Below, in pieces: positions 1 through 7,416 of a DNA stretch of 9,634 nucleotides. The translations under genes were made by a program, and so were the position numbers. Below the pieces are notes generated by a model that had not been told where the DNA came from, ran no database searches, and saw only the letters and a list, made by a program, of their open reading frames with translations. The number at the start of each line of letters is the position of its first letter. Position 1 is the first letter of the stretch. Source of the stretch: an uncultured Rhodanobacteraceae bacterium (GTDB lineage: Bacteria; Pseudomonadota; Gammaproteobacteria; Xanthomonadales; Ahniellaceae); contig CALMWD010000485.1 of the NCBI GenBank assembly GCA_937873105.1, positions 1 to 9,634 on the forward strand, given 5' to 3'.

Positions 1-1050
1 CAATCCGGCTTCGCGCAACTGCCAGAACAATCGCGTCAGACCGATCGAGATGCCGACGCCCGGCAGCTTCGACTTCGTGTAGTGCGAGGCCAGATTCTCG
101 TAGCGGCCGCCCGAGCAGATCGAACCGATCTGCGGATGATCGTTCAGCGTCGTCTCGTAAACCGTGCCGGTGTAGTAGTCGAGGCCGCGCGCGATCGAGA
201 AGTTGATCGCGTAATGCGTTTCCGGCACACCCAGCGCACGGACGAAGGCCAGCACTTCCTTCAGCTCCGCGATGCCGGCTTCGAGCATGGCATTGCCGCC
301 GCCGAGCGCGTCGAGCCTGGCGATGGCGTCGTCATGGCCGATCGAACGCTGCGAGATGAAGGCGAGGATCTGCGCAACGGCATCCGCCGGCAGCTTGAAC
401 GCTTCTCCCGTCAGCGTGTCGCGCACGTACTGTTCGCCGCGCTTGTCGATCTTGTCGACCTCGCGCAGGACCAGTCCCTGCAGTTCGGGATCGGCGATGC
501 CGACGCGCTCGAAGAAGCCGCGCATCAGCTTGCGGTTGTTCATCTGGATCGTGAACGGGCCGATCGCCAGTTCCGAGAAGATGCCGTAGATCACCGCCGG
601 CAATTCCGCATCGAAACGCACCGACAACGCGTCCTTGCCGATCACGTCGATGTCGCACTGGTAGAACTCGCGGAAACGGCCGCGCTGGGCCGACTCGCCG
701 CGGTAGACGCGCTGCATCTGGTAGCGACGGAACGGGAACTGCAACTGGTGTTCGTGCTCGGCGACGTAACGCGCCAGCGGCACGGTCAGGTCGAAGCGCA
801 AGGCCAGTTCCGGCTCGTCGCCCTGCTTCAGGCTGCCGGTCGACTGCACGAAATAGACCTGGCGTTCGGTTTCGCCGCCGGTCTTGGTCAGCAGCACGTC
901 GCTGAGCTCGATCGCCGGGGTTTCGACGGGCAGGAAACCGAAGCGTTCGAAGTTGCGGCGGATCAGGTCGAGCGTGCCCTGGAACGCGATCTGTTCCAGC
1001 GGCAGCAGTTCGAGCACACCGGGCATGGTGCGGGGTTTGGTCAGGCTCAT
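1..1050 (-). CDS. hisS: Histidyl-tRNA synthetase (HisRS), 5' part, cut by the window edge
   Basis: This cytoplasmic class II synthetase activates histidine with ATP and charges tRNA-His. I translated 350 uninterrupted codons from the ATG at 1050 to the window edge. The histidine-specific motif [12 protein letters not shown] is at residues 288-299, SGGRYENLA at 313-321, and the motif 3 region [12 protein letters not shown] at 331-342. Motif 2 spans about residues 108-138 and contains [16 protein letters not shown]. The catalytic core is therefore nearly complete, and the C-terminal anticodon-binding domain (roughly 100 residues by family length) is missing because the gene runs off the window. 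The ATG at 1050 is the only ATG start after an in-frame TAG at 1087-1089, although no clear Shine-Dalgarno sequence precedes it. The sequence closely resembles what I recall of Xanthomonas HisS. FYQCDID is closer to eukaryotic HisRS than to the E. coli enzyme. The gene is divergent from the tRNA-Pro gene, and the 113 bases between them hold the tRNA promoter; I find no convincing hisS promoter there. Confidence 0.95.
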   Translation of the reverse strand, partial: MSLTKPRTMPGVLELLPLEQIAFQGTLDLIRRNFERFGFLPVETPAIELSDVLLTKTGGETERQVYFVQSTGSLKQGDEPELALRFDLTVPLARYVAEHEHQLQFPFRRYQMQRVYRGESAQRGRFREFYQCDIDVIGKDALSVRFDAELPAVIYGIFSELAIGPFTIQMNNRKLMRGFFERVGIADPELQGLVLREVDKIDKRGEQYVRDTLTGEAFKLPADAVAQILAFISQRSIGHDDAIARLDALGGGNAMLEAGIAELKEVLAFVRALGVPETHYAINFSIARGLDYYTGTVYETTLNDHPQIGSICSGGRYENLASHYTKSKLPGVGISIGLTRLFWQLREAGL

Positions 1051-1118
1051 GGGCGCGGTTCGGGTCAGGCCGGAAGACCGCGAAGGCTAGCAGAATGAAC
1101 GTCATCGCCGGCCGGGTG

Positions 1119-1147
1119 TTGCCACGCCGCGAACGCCTCGCTAAGAT
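1119..1147 (+). promoter_or_regulatory. Putative sigma70 promoter of the tRNA-Pro gene
   Basis: A -35-like TTGCCA (1119-1124) is separated by exactly 17 bases from a -10-like TAAGAT (1142-1147). The start of transcription would fall near 1153-1155, about ten bases before the mature tRNA 5' end at 1164. The bases just after the -10 (GCGCGCCC) form a GC-rich discriminator, which is typical of stable RNA promoters under stringent (ppGpp) control in gammaproteobacteria. The boxes and spacing are seen directly; their activity and regulation are inferred. Confidence 0.6.
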
Positions 1148-1163
1148 GCGCGCCCTCACGTTT

Positions 1164-1240
1164 CGGGGTGTAGCTCAGCCTGGTAGAGCGCTACCTTCGG
1201 GAGGTAGAAGTCGCAAGTTCGAATCCTGTCACCCCGACCA
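1164..1240 (+). tRNA. tRNA-Pro, anticodon CGG
   Basis: This 77-base gene folds as a cloverleaf. The acceptor stem CGGGGTG (1164-1170) pairs with CACCCCG (1230-1236), followed by discriminator A (1237) and an encoded CCA (1238-1240). The D stem is GCTC/GAGC (1173-1176 and 1186-1189). The anticodon stem is CTACC/GGTAG around the loop TTCGGGA, which places anticodon CGG at 1198-1200, reading the proline codon CCG. G follows the anticodon, as expected for the TrmD m1G37 substrate. The T loop TTCGAAT (1218-1224) is canonical. The T stem GCAAG/CCTGT contains one G-T wobble and an A-C mismatch at tRNA positions 52-62, which is slightly unusual. The first base pair C1-G72 and discriminator A fit bacterial tRNA-Pro. 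CCG is a frequent proline codon in GC-rich genomes, so this tRNA is probably in heavy use. Confidence 0.97.
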
Positions 1241-1246
1241 ATCCAG

Positions 1247-1280
1247 ACGCGAACGCCACCTTCGGGTGGCGTTCGCGTTT
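1247..1280 (+). terminator. Rho-independent terminator after tRNA-Pro
   Basis: A 14-base-pair perfect stem (1247-1260 with 1265-1278) is closed by a stable C(TTCG)G tetraloop and runs into TTT, beginning seven bases after the tRNA CCA. It should stop tRNA transcription. The glycosyltransferase gene ends at 1298 on the opposite strand, so the same hairpin lies about 20 bases past its stop. On that strand the bases after the stem are not T-rich, so termination there would be weaker. Confidence 0.85.
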
Positions 1281-1297
1281 CCGGCCCGCGCATTCTT

Positions 1298-2092
1298 TCA
1301 CCAGGGGATGCCGCCGAACCGCTGCATCATGCGTTGATACTCTTCCTTGCTCTGCGCCTGCTTGGCTTCGCTGGCGGCGATCTGGGCCATGCCCGAGCCC
1401 GGATGCACGGTACGCATCACCAGCGGCCAGGGCGATTCGTGGCGCAGGAACGACGTGAACTCCGCGGCACTCTGCAGAATGGCCCACAGCGTCGGGCGCA
1501 CGCTGCTGATGGCGTCGAGTTCGATCGGCGCGGTGGCCTCGACGAAATGCACGCGCGGCGTCCGCAAGGCGTTCAGTCGTCCGATCCACTCGCTGTCCAG
1601 ATGCCAGCGGTAGTCCGGATCGAAACCGCCGACGCGCTCCAGCGTCGCCCGCGGCATGACCCAGGACGATGGCGTGGGATAGTCCTGGATGCGCACGATG
1701 GTGCCGTCCACGGTTCGTTCGAGGTGGGTGGACGACACGAACTGGAACTGCCCGAACTGGGCGATCGCCCGCTCCAGATAGGTCGGTTCCCACAGATCGT
1801 CGTCCTCGAGGAAGGCGACGTAGTCGCCGCTGATCCTGGCGATGCCGGCATTCAGCGCCGATGCCTGCAGGCGTTCGGCACCTTCGGCGACGATGGCCGT
1901 CGTGGCCAGCCGCTGGTTGGCGAGGCCGGACATGCCCGGGTCCACGCCGACGATGACTTCGGGCTCGAAACCCTTCTTGAAGATCGACTGACCGCGCACG
2001 CAGGCCACCGAACGCTGGACGAACCAGGGCGAGGCCGGGTCCTGCGAGGGCCCCTGCAGGCGGGACGGAATGACCACGGAAATGCGGGGCAT
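1298..2092 (-). CDS. Family 2 glycosyltransferase, function unknown
   Basis: This predicted 264-residue GT-A fold glycosyltransferase would transfer a sugar from a nucleotide sugar to an unknown acceptor. The opening strand RISVVIPSR (3-11) is typical of GT2. ASALNAGIARISGDYVAFLE leads into the EDDD metal and nucleotide-sugar motif at 96-99. GGFDPDY (155-161) and DSEW (166-169) occupy the acceptor-side and catalytic-base region of GT2 enzymes. There is no signal peptide or membrane segment, so it is probably cytosolic. The C-terminal 70 residues, rich in Q, E and M, match nothing I recognise. The ATG at 2092 is chosen over the one at 2104 because GGAGGG sits four bases before it. The gene follows argH by 64 bases on the same strand but has its own ribosome binding site, so it may be read through from the operon or transcribed separately. 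No other envelope or polysaccharide genes are nearby, so its product cannot be inferred from context. Confidence 0.88.
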   Translation of the reverse strand: MPRISVVIPSRLQGPSQDPASPWFVQRSVACVRGQSIFKKGFEPEVIVGVDPGMSGLANQRLATTAIVAEGAERLQASALNAGIARISGDYVAFLEDDDLWEPTYLERAIAQFGQFQFVSSTHLERTVDGTIVRIQDYPTPSSWVMPRATLERVGGFDPDYRWHLDSEWIGRLNALRTPRVHFVEATAPIELDAISSVRPTLWAILQSAAEFTSFLRHESPWPLVMRTVHPGSGMAQIAASEAKQAQSKEEYQRMMQRFGGIPW

Positions 2093-2096
2093 GGTT

Positions 2097-2102
2097 CCCT
2101 CC
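2097..2102 (-). promoter_or_regulatory. Shine-Dalgarno sequence of the glycosyltransferase gene
   Basis: GGAGGG lies four bases upstream of the ATG at 2092-2090. A second in-frame ATG at 2104-2102 overlaps the start of this motif and has no comparable site, so the downstream ATG is the likely start. Confidence 0.75.
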
Positions 2103-2156
2103 ATGTCAAAGCCCGCATGTTACCGACTGCAACCTTTCCGAACCCGGCGCCAGTCC

Positions 2157-3458
2157 TCAGAACGCGTGTTTCAGCGGCGAGAGGCGTGCATGAAGCCGCT
2201 CCAAGCCGAGGTCCGCGGCCGCGCCCGGCGAAGCACGCGCCCTCAGGCTGTCTTCCGGGCAACGCTGCACCGGATCGCCGGCGATGTCGGCGGCCTGGCG
2301 ATAGGCTTCGCGAAACGGCAGGCCGGCCAGGGTCAGTTCGATGGCACGGTCGGTGGCATACATGCCGGCGTCGATCGCGGCGCGCAGTCGCTCGGGTTTC
2401 CAGGCGATGGCGTCGAACACGCGCACGGCGATCGCCAGCGCATCCAGACCGTGCGCGAACGCGCGCAGCAACGGGCCCTTCCCGGCCTGCATGTCGCGGT
2501 GATACCCCGGCGGCAGCGATGACAACGACTGCAATTCCTGCATCGCGCCATGCACGACCGAGGGGCTGGCGCGCAGCAGTTCGACGACATCCGGATTGCG
2601 CTTGTTCGGCATCAGCGAGGAACCGGTGGTGAACGCGTTCGGCAGCGCGACGAAGTCGAATTCCGCGGTCGCGAACAGGCTCAGGTCCCAGGCAAAACGA
2701 CGGACGTCGCCGAGCGCCTGGGCCAGGGCCGCCAGCGCCTGCCATTCGTACTTGCCGCGCGACAACTGCGCCGCGATCGGATTGACCAGCAGGCGTTCGA
2801 AGCCGAGGTCGGCAGCGACGCCGTCACGGTCCAGGGGCAGGTTCACGCCATAACCGGAGGCGGTGCCCAGCGGATTGGCGTCGATCCATTGCAGGGTCTG
2901 TCGCGCAAGTTCGGCGTTGTCGATGAAGCTCTCCGCCAGCGCGGCCCACCACAGGCCGGTCGAGGACACCATCGCGCGTTGCAGGTGGGTATATCCCGGC
3001 ATCGGCAGATCGCCTTCGCGCTGTGCCCGCGCCAACGCGAGCTCGGCGATGGCGACGCAGCGCGACTGCAGCTGGCGCAACTGCGCCCTCAGCCACAGGC
3101 GCAAGGCCGCGAGCACCTGGTCGTTGCGGCTGCGGCCGGCGTGGATCTTGCGCCCGAGATCGCCCAAGCGCTCGGTCAGCCAGGCTTCGATCGCGCTGTG
3201 GCCGTCCTCGAAGCGTTCGTCGAGCACGAAGGCGCCGGACGCGAAGGCTTCGGCCAGGGCGGCCAGTCCGGATTCGAGCTGCGCGCATTCACCGGCATCG
3301 AGCAGGCCGATGCGCGCCAGGCCGCGCGCATGGGCGGCGCTGGCGGCGATGTCGTGCACGAACAGCGCGCGGTCCAGGCGCACGTCCTCGCCGGCGGTGA
3401 AGCGCATCAGTTCGGCATCGATCTCGACGCCGGCCTTGTTCCAGATCGGCGCCGTCAC
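2157..3458 (-). CDS. argH: Argininosuccinate lyase
   Basis: This enzyme splits argininosuccinate into arginine and fumarate, the last step of arginine synthesis, as a cytosolic homotetramer. The 433-residue length is close to the family norm. Fumarase/aspartase superfamily motifs are in order: HAGRSRNDQ (106-114), GYTHLQRA (155-162, carrying the conserved histidine H158), and the flexible-loop signature [12 protein letters not shown] (279-290), which carries the catalytic serine. The start is a GTG at 3458-3456 that overlaps the argC stop as GTGA. It gives [11 protein letters not shown], close to the Xanthomonas N-terminus I recall. GGGGGTGAT (3462-3470), nearly complementary to the 16S rRNA tail, lies just before it inside argC. 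The gene is the last arginine gene of the operon. No strong terminator is visible between it and the glycosyltransferase gene. The open frame extends upstream to 4004, but that part is a shadow of argC. Confidence 0.96.
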   Translation of the reverse strand: MTAPIWNKAGVEIDAELMRFTAGEDVRLDRALFVHDIAASAAHARGLARIGLLDAGECAQLESGLAALAEAFASGAFVLDERFEDGHSAIEAWLTERLGDLGRKIHAGRSRNDQVLAALRLWLRAQLRQLQSRCVAIAELALARAQREGDLPMPGYTHLQRAMVSSTGLWWAALAESFIDNAELARQTLQWIDANPLGTASGYGVNLPLDRDGVAADLGFERLLVNPIAAQLSRGKYEWQALAALAQALGDVRRFAWDLSLFATAEFDFVALPNAFTTGSSLMPNKRNPDVVELLRASPSVVHGAMQELQSLSSLPPGYHRDMQAGKGPLLRAFAHGLDALAIAVRVFDAIAWKPERLRAAIDAGMYATDRAIELTLAGLPFREAYRQAADIAGDPVQRCPEDSLRARASPGAAADLGLERLHARLSPLKHAF

Positions 3459-4402
3459 AGCATCACCCCCTGCAGTTCTTCGAAGCCGAGCGCGAGGTTG
3501 AGGTTCTGCATCGCCTGGGTCGCCGCGCCCTTGAGCAGGTTGTCGAGCACGCTGACGACCACGGCGCGCCGTCCGTCGGGAGTCACTTCGATGCCGCCGA
3601 TCAGGACGCCATGCCGGTTCGCGATGTTCGACACCCACGGCGCCTCGTCGCGGATGCCGATCAGCGGCTCGACGTCGTAGCGGTCGCGGAAGCGCTCGTA
3701 CAGGGTCTCGACGTCGCAACGCGGGTTCAGATGCGCATTCACGGTCATCGTGATGCCGCGGAAATGCGGCGCGACGTGCGGCATGAACTCGACCGCATGC
3801 GCGAGGTGGCGCGTCACTTCGCGCTCGTGCAGATGCCCGACCAGGCTGTAGGGCATCAGGTTGTCCCTGAGCTTGAATGGATCGTTCTTGTCGCTGGGCG
3901 TGGTCCCCGCACCGCTGTACCCGGACACGCCGAAGCACTGCACCGGGCCATCCAGCAGGTCCGTGATCGGCGCCAGCGCCAGTTGCATCGCGGTCGCGGA
4001 ACAACCCGGATTGGCGATGCGCCGCTGCCCCGCCGCGCCCGCCCGGGTCAGCTCCGGCAGGCCGTAGTACCAGCGATCGTCGAAGCGATGGTCGGCGCTC
4101 AGATCGACCAGGACCGGAGCGCGGCCGGCGGCGTCGATCGCTGCGACGTACTCGGCCGCGCGCCCGTTCGGCAAAGCCAACACGATGGCGTCGACCGGGC
4201 GTTTCGCGATGGCTTCGGGGCTCAGGTGTTCATCGCGCAACAGCCCGACCGGCTTCCGTTCGCCGACGACGACTTCCTGGCCCGCCCACTCGCGCGACAC
4301 CACGAAGTCGAGTTCGAGACCGCCGTGGTCGGCCACCAGCTTCAGCAGTTCCTGTCCGACGTGGCCGCGCGCGCCGACCAGCCCGATCCGTTTCGTCGTC
4401 AT
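3455..4402 (-). CDS. argC: N-acetyl-gamma-glutamyl-phosphate reductase
   Basis: ArgC reduces N-acetylglutamyl-5-phosphate to the semialdehyde with NADPH, the third step of the acetylated arginine route. The protein has 315 residues. A Rossmann nucleotide-binding segment [14 protein letters not shown] is at 7-20. NPGCSATA at 131-138 places the catalytic cysteine at C134. GVSGYSGAG is at 158-166, and a conserved histidine is probably H192 in GHLHE. The C-terminal [19 protein letters not shown] (291-309) is an ArgC hallmark. The ATG at 4402 overlaps the stop of the preceding GNAT gene as ATGA. The 18 upstream in-frame residues lie within that gene and look unlike an ArgC N-terminus. The last codons overlap the argH GTG. 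Length and motifs suit the short ArgC type found in Xanthomonas and relatives. Confidence 0.97.
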   Translation of the reverse strand: MTTKRIGLVGARGHVGQELLKLVADHGGLELDFVVSREWAGQEVVVGERKPVGLLRDEHLSPEAIAKRPVDAIVLALPNGRAAEYVAAIDAAGRAPVLVDLSADHRFDDRWYYGLPELTRAGAAGQRRIANPGCSATAMQLALAPITDLLDGPVQCFGVSGYSGAGTTPSDKNDPFKLRDNLMPYSLVGHLHEREVTRHLAHAVEFMPHVAPHFRGITMTVNAHLNPRCDVETLYERFRDRYDVEPLIGIRDEAPWVSNIANRHGVLIGGIEVTPDGRRAVVVSVLDNLLKGAATQAMQNLNLALGFEELQGVML

Positions 4403-5016
4403 CGCCGTCCACCCGTGTCCAGCAGGTATTGCAGATTGCGTTTCACCGCCGGCCATTCCGATTCAAGGATCGAGAACACGACGGTATCGCGATAGCCGCC
4501 GTCCGGCAGCTTCATGTGGTTGCGCAGGATGCCGTCCTGCTTCGCGCCCAGGCGGGCGATCGCCGCACGCGAGCGGTGGTTCATGAAACTGGTGCGCAAC
4601 TCGACCGCGCCGGCGCCGAGAGTCTCGAACGCATGGGCCAGCAACAAATGCTTCGCCGCCGTGTTCAGGGCCGTGCGCTGGACACGCTGCGCATACCAGG
4701 TCCAGCCGATCTCCAGGCGCCTGTTGGCCGCGTCGATGTTGCAGTAGCGCGTGGTGCCGACGATCTCGCCGTTCGCGTCGCGCACGACGAAGGCGACGGC
4801 CCAGCCGCTGGTCTGCTGCTGCAGCGCCTGCACCACGTAGTCGTGCACGGTCGCCGGCGAGGGCACCGAGGTGTAGAACAGCCGCCATAGTTCGCCGTCG
4901 GCGGCGGCGCGACCCAATGCCTCCGCATGCTCCAATCGCAACGGCGCCAGGGACACGTGCCGGTTCGACAGGGACACCGGCTGGACCCACCAGGTGGAAT
5001 CGATCGCTCCGAGCAT
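4399..5016 (-). CDS. GNAT-family N-acetyltransferase (RimJ/RimL-like) inside the arginine operon
   Basis: This 205-residue protein belongs to the RimJ/RimL-like branch of GNAT acetyltransferases (COG1670 type) and should transfer an acetyl group from acetyl-CoA to an amine. The order of elements is typical: [12 protein letters not shown] (83-94), [10 protein letters not shown] (101-110), a helix with [16 protein letters not shown] (116-131), then [20 protein letters not shown] (138-157) and [14 protein letters not shown] (176-189). The classic glycine-rich acetyl-CoA loop is replaced by QRTALNT, which I believe is common in this subfamily. The substrate is unknown. Its position between argB and argC, with ATGA overlap to argC, suggests co-expression with arginine synthesis, but ArgB already supplies the acetylglutamate synthase activity. 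I prefer the ATG at 5016, because GAAAGGA lies five bases before it. The ATG at 5022 overlaps the argB stop as ATGA and is the alternative, giving two extra residues. Confidence 0.9.
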   Translation of the reverse strand: MLGAIDSTWWVQPVSLSNRHVSLAPLRLEHAEALGRAAADGELWRLFYTSVPSPATVHDYVVQALQQQTSGWAVAFVVRDANGEIVGTTRYCNIDAANRRLEIGWTWYAQRVQRTALNTAAKHLLLAHAFETLGAGAVELRTSFMNHRSRAAIARLGAKQDGILRNHMKLPDGGYRDTVVFSILESEWPAVKRNLQYLLDTGGRR

Positions 5017-5018
5017 GT

Positions 5019-6335
5019 TCATCCTTTCAGCGTGGCCGGCCGGGCGCGGCAATGATGGACGGCCCGTTCGATTTCGTCGAAGGACTCGAGGCCATACCAG
5101 AACACGGTCCACTTCTCGCCCTTCAGGCAACCGTCGCACTCGTCGGTGTAGAACTCGTTGACGGCATTGTCCGGCCGCGAGCGCCAGAACAGCTTCGGCG
5201 TTTGCGCGCGCATGACCTGCCAGGCGGCCTTGCCGAGGCCCTCGCCCTGGGCATCGTCGGCGACCGCGAACTTGTCTAGGTGCGGCATGCCTTCATCCAG
5301 GGTGATGACGAGTGCGGCACGATAATTCTCGGAGACATAGCAGCGCAGCAGCCGCGTCTTCTCGAACCAGTCCGGCGTCAGCTTGCGGCGGAAGCCGGAC
5401 TCGATCAGGGCCTGCAGCTTCTTCCTGTCGAGCGTCGACCATGTCGTGTGCACCCGGATCTTCTCGCCCTTCCGGACCAGGGTGCCGGAACCGCGATGCG
5501 TGAACAGTTCCTTGGCCAGTTCGGCCGGGCGCGTGATCGAGACCGAACTCGACAGCGGCAGGCGGTCGAGCAGGTCGGCGATCTGCTCGATCTTCAGGCG
5601 CATGCCCGAATGCAGCCAGGGCGCAGCGCGCAGCGCCTCCAGGTCGGTGCTCAGGTTGATCGAGTCGATCAGTTCGCCGTCGCCGTCGAGCAGGCCGCCG
5701 GTGCCGGTCAGGAACACGATCTTGTAGGGCTTCAGGCGCACGACCAGTTCGTTCGCGGCCATGTCGGCATTGATGTTGAGGATCTGCCCGCCCGGGGTTT
5801 CGCCGAGCGAAGCGATGATCGGGATCGAACCGGCGCGCAGGCTCGCCTGGATCGGCGTCAGGTCGATGTTCGCGACCTTGCCGACCAGGCCGAACCTGCG
5901 CTTGTTCAGCACCTCGGCTTCGAACACGCCGCCGACGATGGCGCTCGCCCGCGCACCGACCGCATGCAAGGCTTCGACCAGCTTCAGGTTCTCCGCATGG
6001 AAGACGCGACGCACGACAGCGAGTGCTTCCGGCGAGGTCACGCGCAGTCCGTCGCGGATCGGCGTCTCGATCCCGGCCGTGGCCAGTTCCTCGTTCAACT
6101 GCGGGCCGGCGCCGTGGACCACGATCGGCGTGAGCCCGACCTGCTGCAGGAAGGCGAGCGCGGAGGCGAGATCGTCGATCTCGTCGCGCAGGATGGCGCC
6201 GCCGACCTTGACGACGGCAAAGCGCTCGGCATCGAGCTGCGAGAAGCGCTTCAGGTACTGGTTGATCTCCTTGGCGCTGCCGATGCCCGAGAGCAGGCGC
6301 AGGATGACGGGGCGCACGTCCTTAGCCGAGTCCAT
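5019..6335 (-). CDS. argB: Bifunctional N-acetylglutamate synthase/kinase
   Basis: The 438-residue protein joins two activities. The N-terminal amino acid kinase domain (about 1-290) phosphorylates N-acetylglutamate, and the C-terminal GNAT-type domain (about 293-438) makes N-acetylglutamate from glutamate and acetyl-CoA. Kinase features are VVKVGG (41-46, with the phosphate-binding lysine K43), VVHGAGPQL (72-80) and [12 protein letters not shown] (185-196). The extra domain has AQGEGLGKA (362-370), an acetyl-CoA loop, and WRSRPDN, EFY and WTVFWYGL (384-414), which resemble the NAT domain of vertebrate NAGS (formerly DUF619). An N-terminal helix precedes the kinase, as in arginine-sensitive kinases. 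Plain ArgB is about 300 residues, so the fusion is clear. Xanthomonas synthase/kinase is feedback-inhibited by arginine, and this protein probably is too. The ATG at 6335 overlaps argE by 14 bases and is preceded by AAGGTGAT at 6341-6348. Confidence 0.96.
   Translation of the reverse strand: MDSAKDVRPVILRLLSGIGSAKEINQYLKRFSQLDAERFAVVKVGGAILRDEIDDLASALAFLQQVGLTPIVVHGAGPQLNEELATAGIETPIRDGLRVTSPEALAVVRRVFHAENLKLVEALHAVGARASAIVGGVFEAEVLNKRRFGLVGKVANIDLTPIQASLRAGSIPIIASLGETPGGQILNINADMAANELVVRLKPYKIVFLTGTGGLLDGDGELIDSINLSTDLEALRAAPWLHSGMRLKIEQIADLLDRLPLSSSVSITRPAELAKELFTHRGSGTLVRKGEKIRVHTTWSTLDRKKLQALIESGFRRKLTPDWFEKTRLLRCYVSENYRAALVITLDEGMPHLDKFAVADDAQGEGLGKAAWQVMRAQTPKLFWRSRPDNAVNEFYTDECDGCLKGEKWTVFWYGLESFDEIERAVHHCRARPATLKG
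5022..5028 (-). promoter_or_regulatory. Shine-Dalgarno sequence favouring the second of two tandem ATGs
   Basis: GAAAGGA ends five bases before the ATG at 5016-5014. The last base of this motif is the A of an earlier ATG at 5022-5020, which overlaps the argB stop codon. Spacing favours the later ATG, while reinitiation after argB termination could use either. Confidence 0.55.
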
Positions 6336-7416
6336 GTTGGATCACCTTCGAATAGTGCTGAGCGGCGCGTTCGAGCTGTTCGATCGCGACCCATTCGTCC
6401 ACGGTGTGCGCCTGGGCGATGTCGCCCGGGCCAAACACCAGTGCGTGGTAGCCGGCCTGCGAAAACAGCGAGGCCTCGGTCCAGAAGTCGACGGCATTGC
6501 CGATCGGCAAGCCCAATGCATCGGCGATGTCGCGCGCGGCGAGACGTCGTTCCTCGGCCGTCGCCACGTCGCCGCTCGGCAAGGACGGGCCGCGAAACGT
6601 TTCCTGATAGAGCGCACGCTCGGCCACCGGCAACACCGCGCGGAAATCGGCATGCAGGCGATCGATGTCCTGCGACGGCAAGGGCCGGAACCCGAAGCGC
6701 AGTTCCGTCGTCGGCGCGATCATGTTGGCCTTGATGCCTCCCTCGATGCGGCCGATGTTGAGGCGCAACCCGGTGAGCCCGCCGAAACGCAGGGCCTGGT
6801 CCGCCGCGACGCGATCGAGCAAGGCGTTCGAGAAACGCACGGCCTGGTGCAGGGCGGAATCGAGCATCGCGTTCGCGCCGCTGGCATGCCCCGCGTGACC
6901 CGCGAAGTTCACCAGCACCGAACTGATGCCGCGATGCGCGAGCACGGCTTCGCAGTTCGTCGGCTCGGCGACCAGCACCGCGTCGAACGCGTGCTTTTCG
7001 GCCAGGAAGGCGGCGACGCCACGGGCGTCGTTCGCTTCCTCGTCGCTGGTGAACAGCAGCGCGATGTCGCCCTGCACCTGTTGCACGACGGCCAGCCATA
7101 CCGCCGCGGCGCCCTTGATGTCGCAGGCACCCAGACCGATCGCGCGATCGCCCTCGACGCGCAAGACATGCGGATCCGCCGTCCACGCCGGGCTCGACGG
7201 CACGGTATCGAGGTGCACGTTCACCAGCACGCGCGGTTGGCCGCGCGTCGCGAACAGGCTGACGGCGCCGGCGCCATGGTCGCGGATCCGCACCTCGAAG
7301 CCCGCGAGTTGCGACGCGCAATACGCGAAGATGCCGCCCTCGTCGATCCGTCGCGGCGGATTGCGCGTGTCGAACGAGACCAGTCGCTCGAGTTGGCTCA
7401 GGATCGCGTCACGCAC
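6322..7416 (-). CDS. argE: N-acetylcitrulline deacetylase (M20 family, ArgE type)
   Basis: This metal-dependent M20-family amidohydrolase is predicted to remove acetate from N-acetylcitrulline, giving citrulline for ArgG. The 364-residue protein has HLDTVP (68-73; metal ligand H68, D70), CDIKGAAA (98-105; bridging ligand D99), DEEAND (125-130; general base E126, ligand E127), ligand E151 in AEPT, HASG at 177-180, and the final ligand H337 in [15 protein letters not shown] at 309-319 matches what I recall of the Xanthomonas enzyme. Its place beside the acetylornithine-type ArgF supports acetylcitrulline rather than acetylornithine as main substrate; sequence alone cannot exclude activity on both. 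The start is a GTG at 7416-7414, overlapping argG by eight bases, with AGGGG at 7422-7426 five bases upstream. It gives [20 protein letters not shown], and further upstream the frame is argG shadow. The stop (TAA) overlaps argB. Confidence 0.94.
   Translation of the reverse strand: MRDAILSQLERLVSFDTRNPPRRIDEGGIFAYCASQLAGFEVRIRDHGAGAVSLFATRGQPRVLVNVHLDTVPSSPAWTADPHVLRVEGDRAIGLGACDIKGAAAVWLAVVQQVQGDIALLFTSDEEANDARGVAAFLAEKHAFDAVLVAEPTNCEAVLAHRGISSVLVNFAGHAGHASGANAMLDSALHQAVRFSNALLDRVAADQALRFGGLTGLRLNIGRIEGGIKANMIAPTTELRFGFRPLPSQDIDRLHADFRAVLPVAERALYQETFRGPSLPSGDVATAEERRLAARDIADALGLPIGNAVDFWTEASLFSQAGYHALVFGPGDIAQAHTVDEWVAIEQLERAAQHYSKVIQHGLG
6341..6348 (-). promoter_or_regulatory. Shine-Dalgarno sequence of argB inside argE
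   Basis: AAGGTGAT lies five bases before the argB ATG, within the last codons of argE. It is a long match to the 16S rRNA tail and fixes the argB start at 6335. Confidence 0.75.

Noticed and set aside
332..1159. A 275-codon minus-strand frame within the hisS region
   Set aside because: It is a different frame from hisS, which is supported by clear class II synthetase motifs; this one is arginine/alanine-rich shadow sequence running through the intergenic region.
1218..1240. tRNA-Pro 3' end as an attachment site for an integrated element carrying the glycosyltransferase gene
   Set aside because: I find no direct repeat of the tRNA 3' end in the window and no integrase or phage gene; the only cargo is one gene.
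1128..1257. Ten-base repeat CGCGAACGCC at 1128-1137 and 1248-1257 flanking the tRNA
   Set aside because: The second copy is one arm of the terminator stem; a short GC-rich match of this kind is expected by chance.
2104..2109. TTGACA, a perfect -35 consensus, before the glycosyltransferase gene
   Set aside because: It lies immediately upstream of the start codon, so any -10 box would fall inside the gene, and no good -10 is seen at the right spacing.
2093..2156. Possible terminator between argH and the glycosyltransferase gene
   Set aside because: Only a weak, short pairing near the CCGGG run is visible, with no T tract.
1334..2632. A 432-codon open frame on the plus strand, and similar long ones at 2550-3680, 5280-6734, 5761-7473, 6926-8704 and 8587-9546
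   Set aside because: Each lies opposite well-recognised genes, is rich in Arg, Ala, Gly or His, shows no family motif, and is explained by high GC reducing stop codons.
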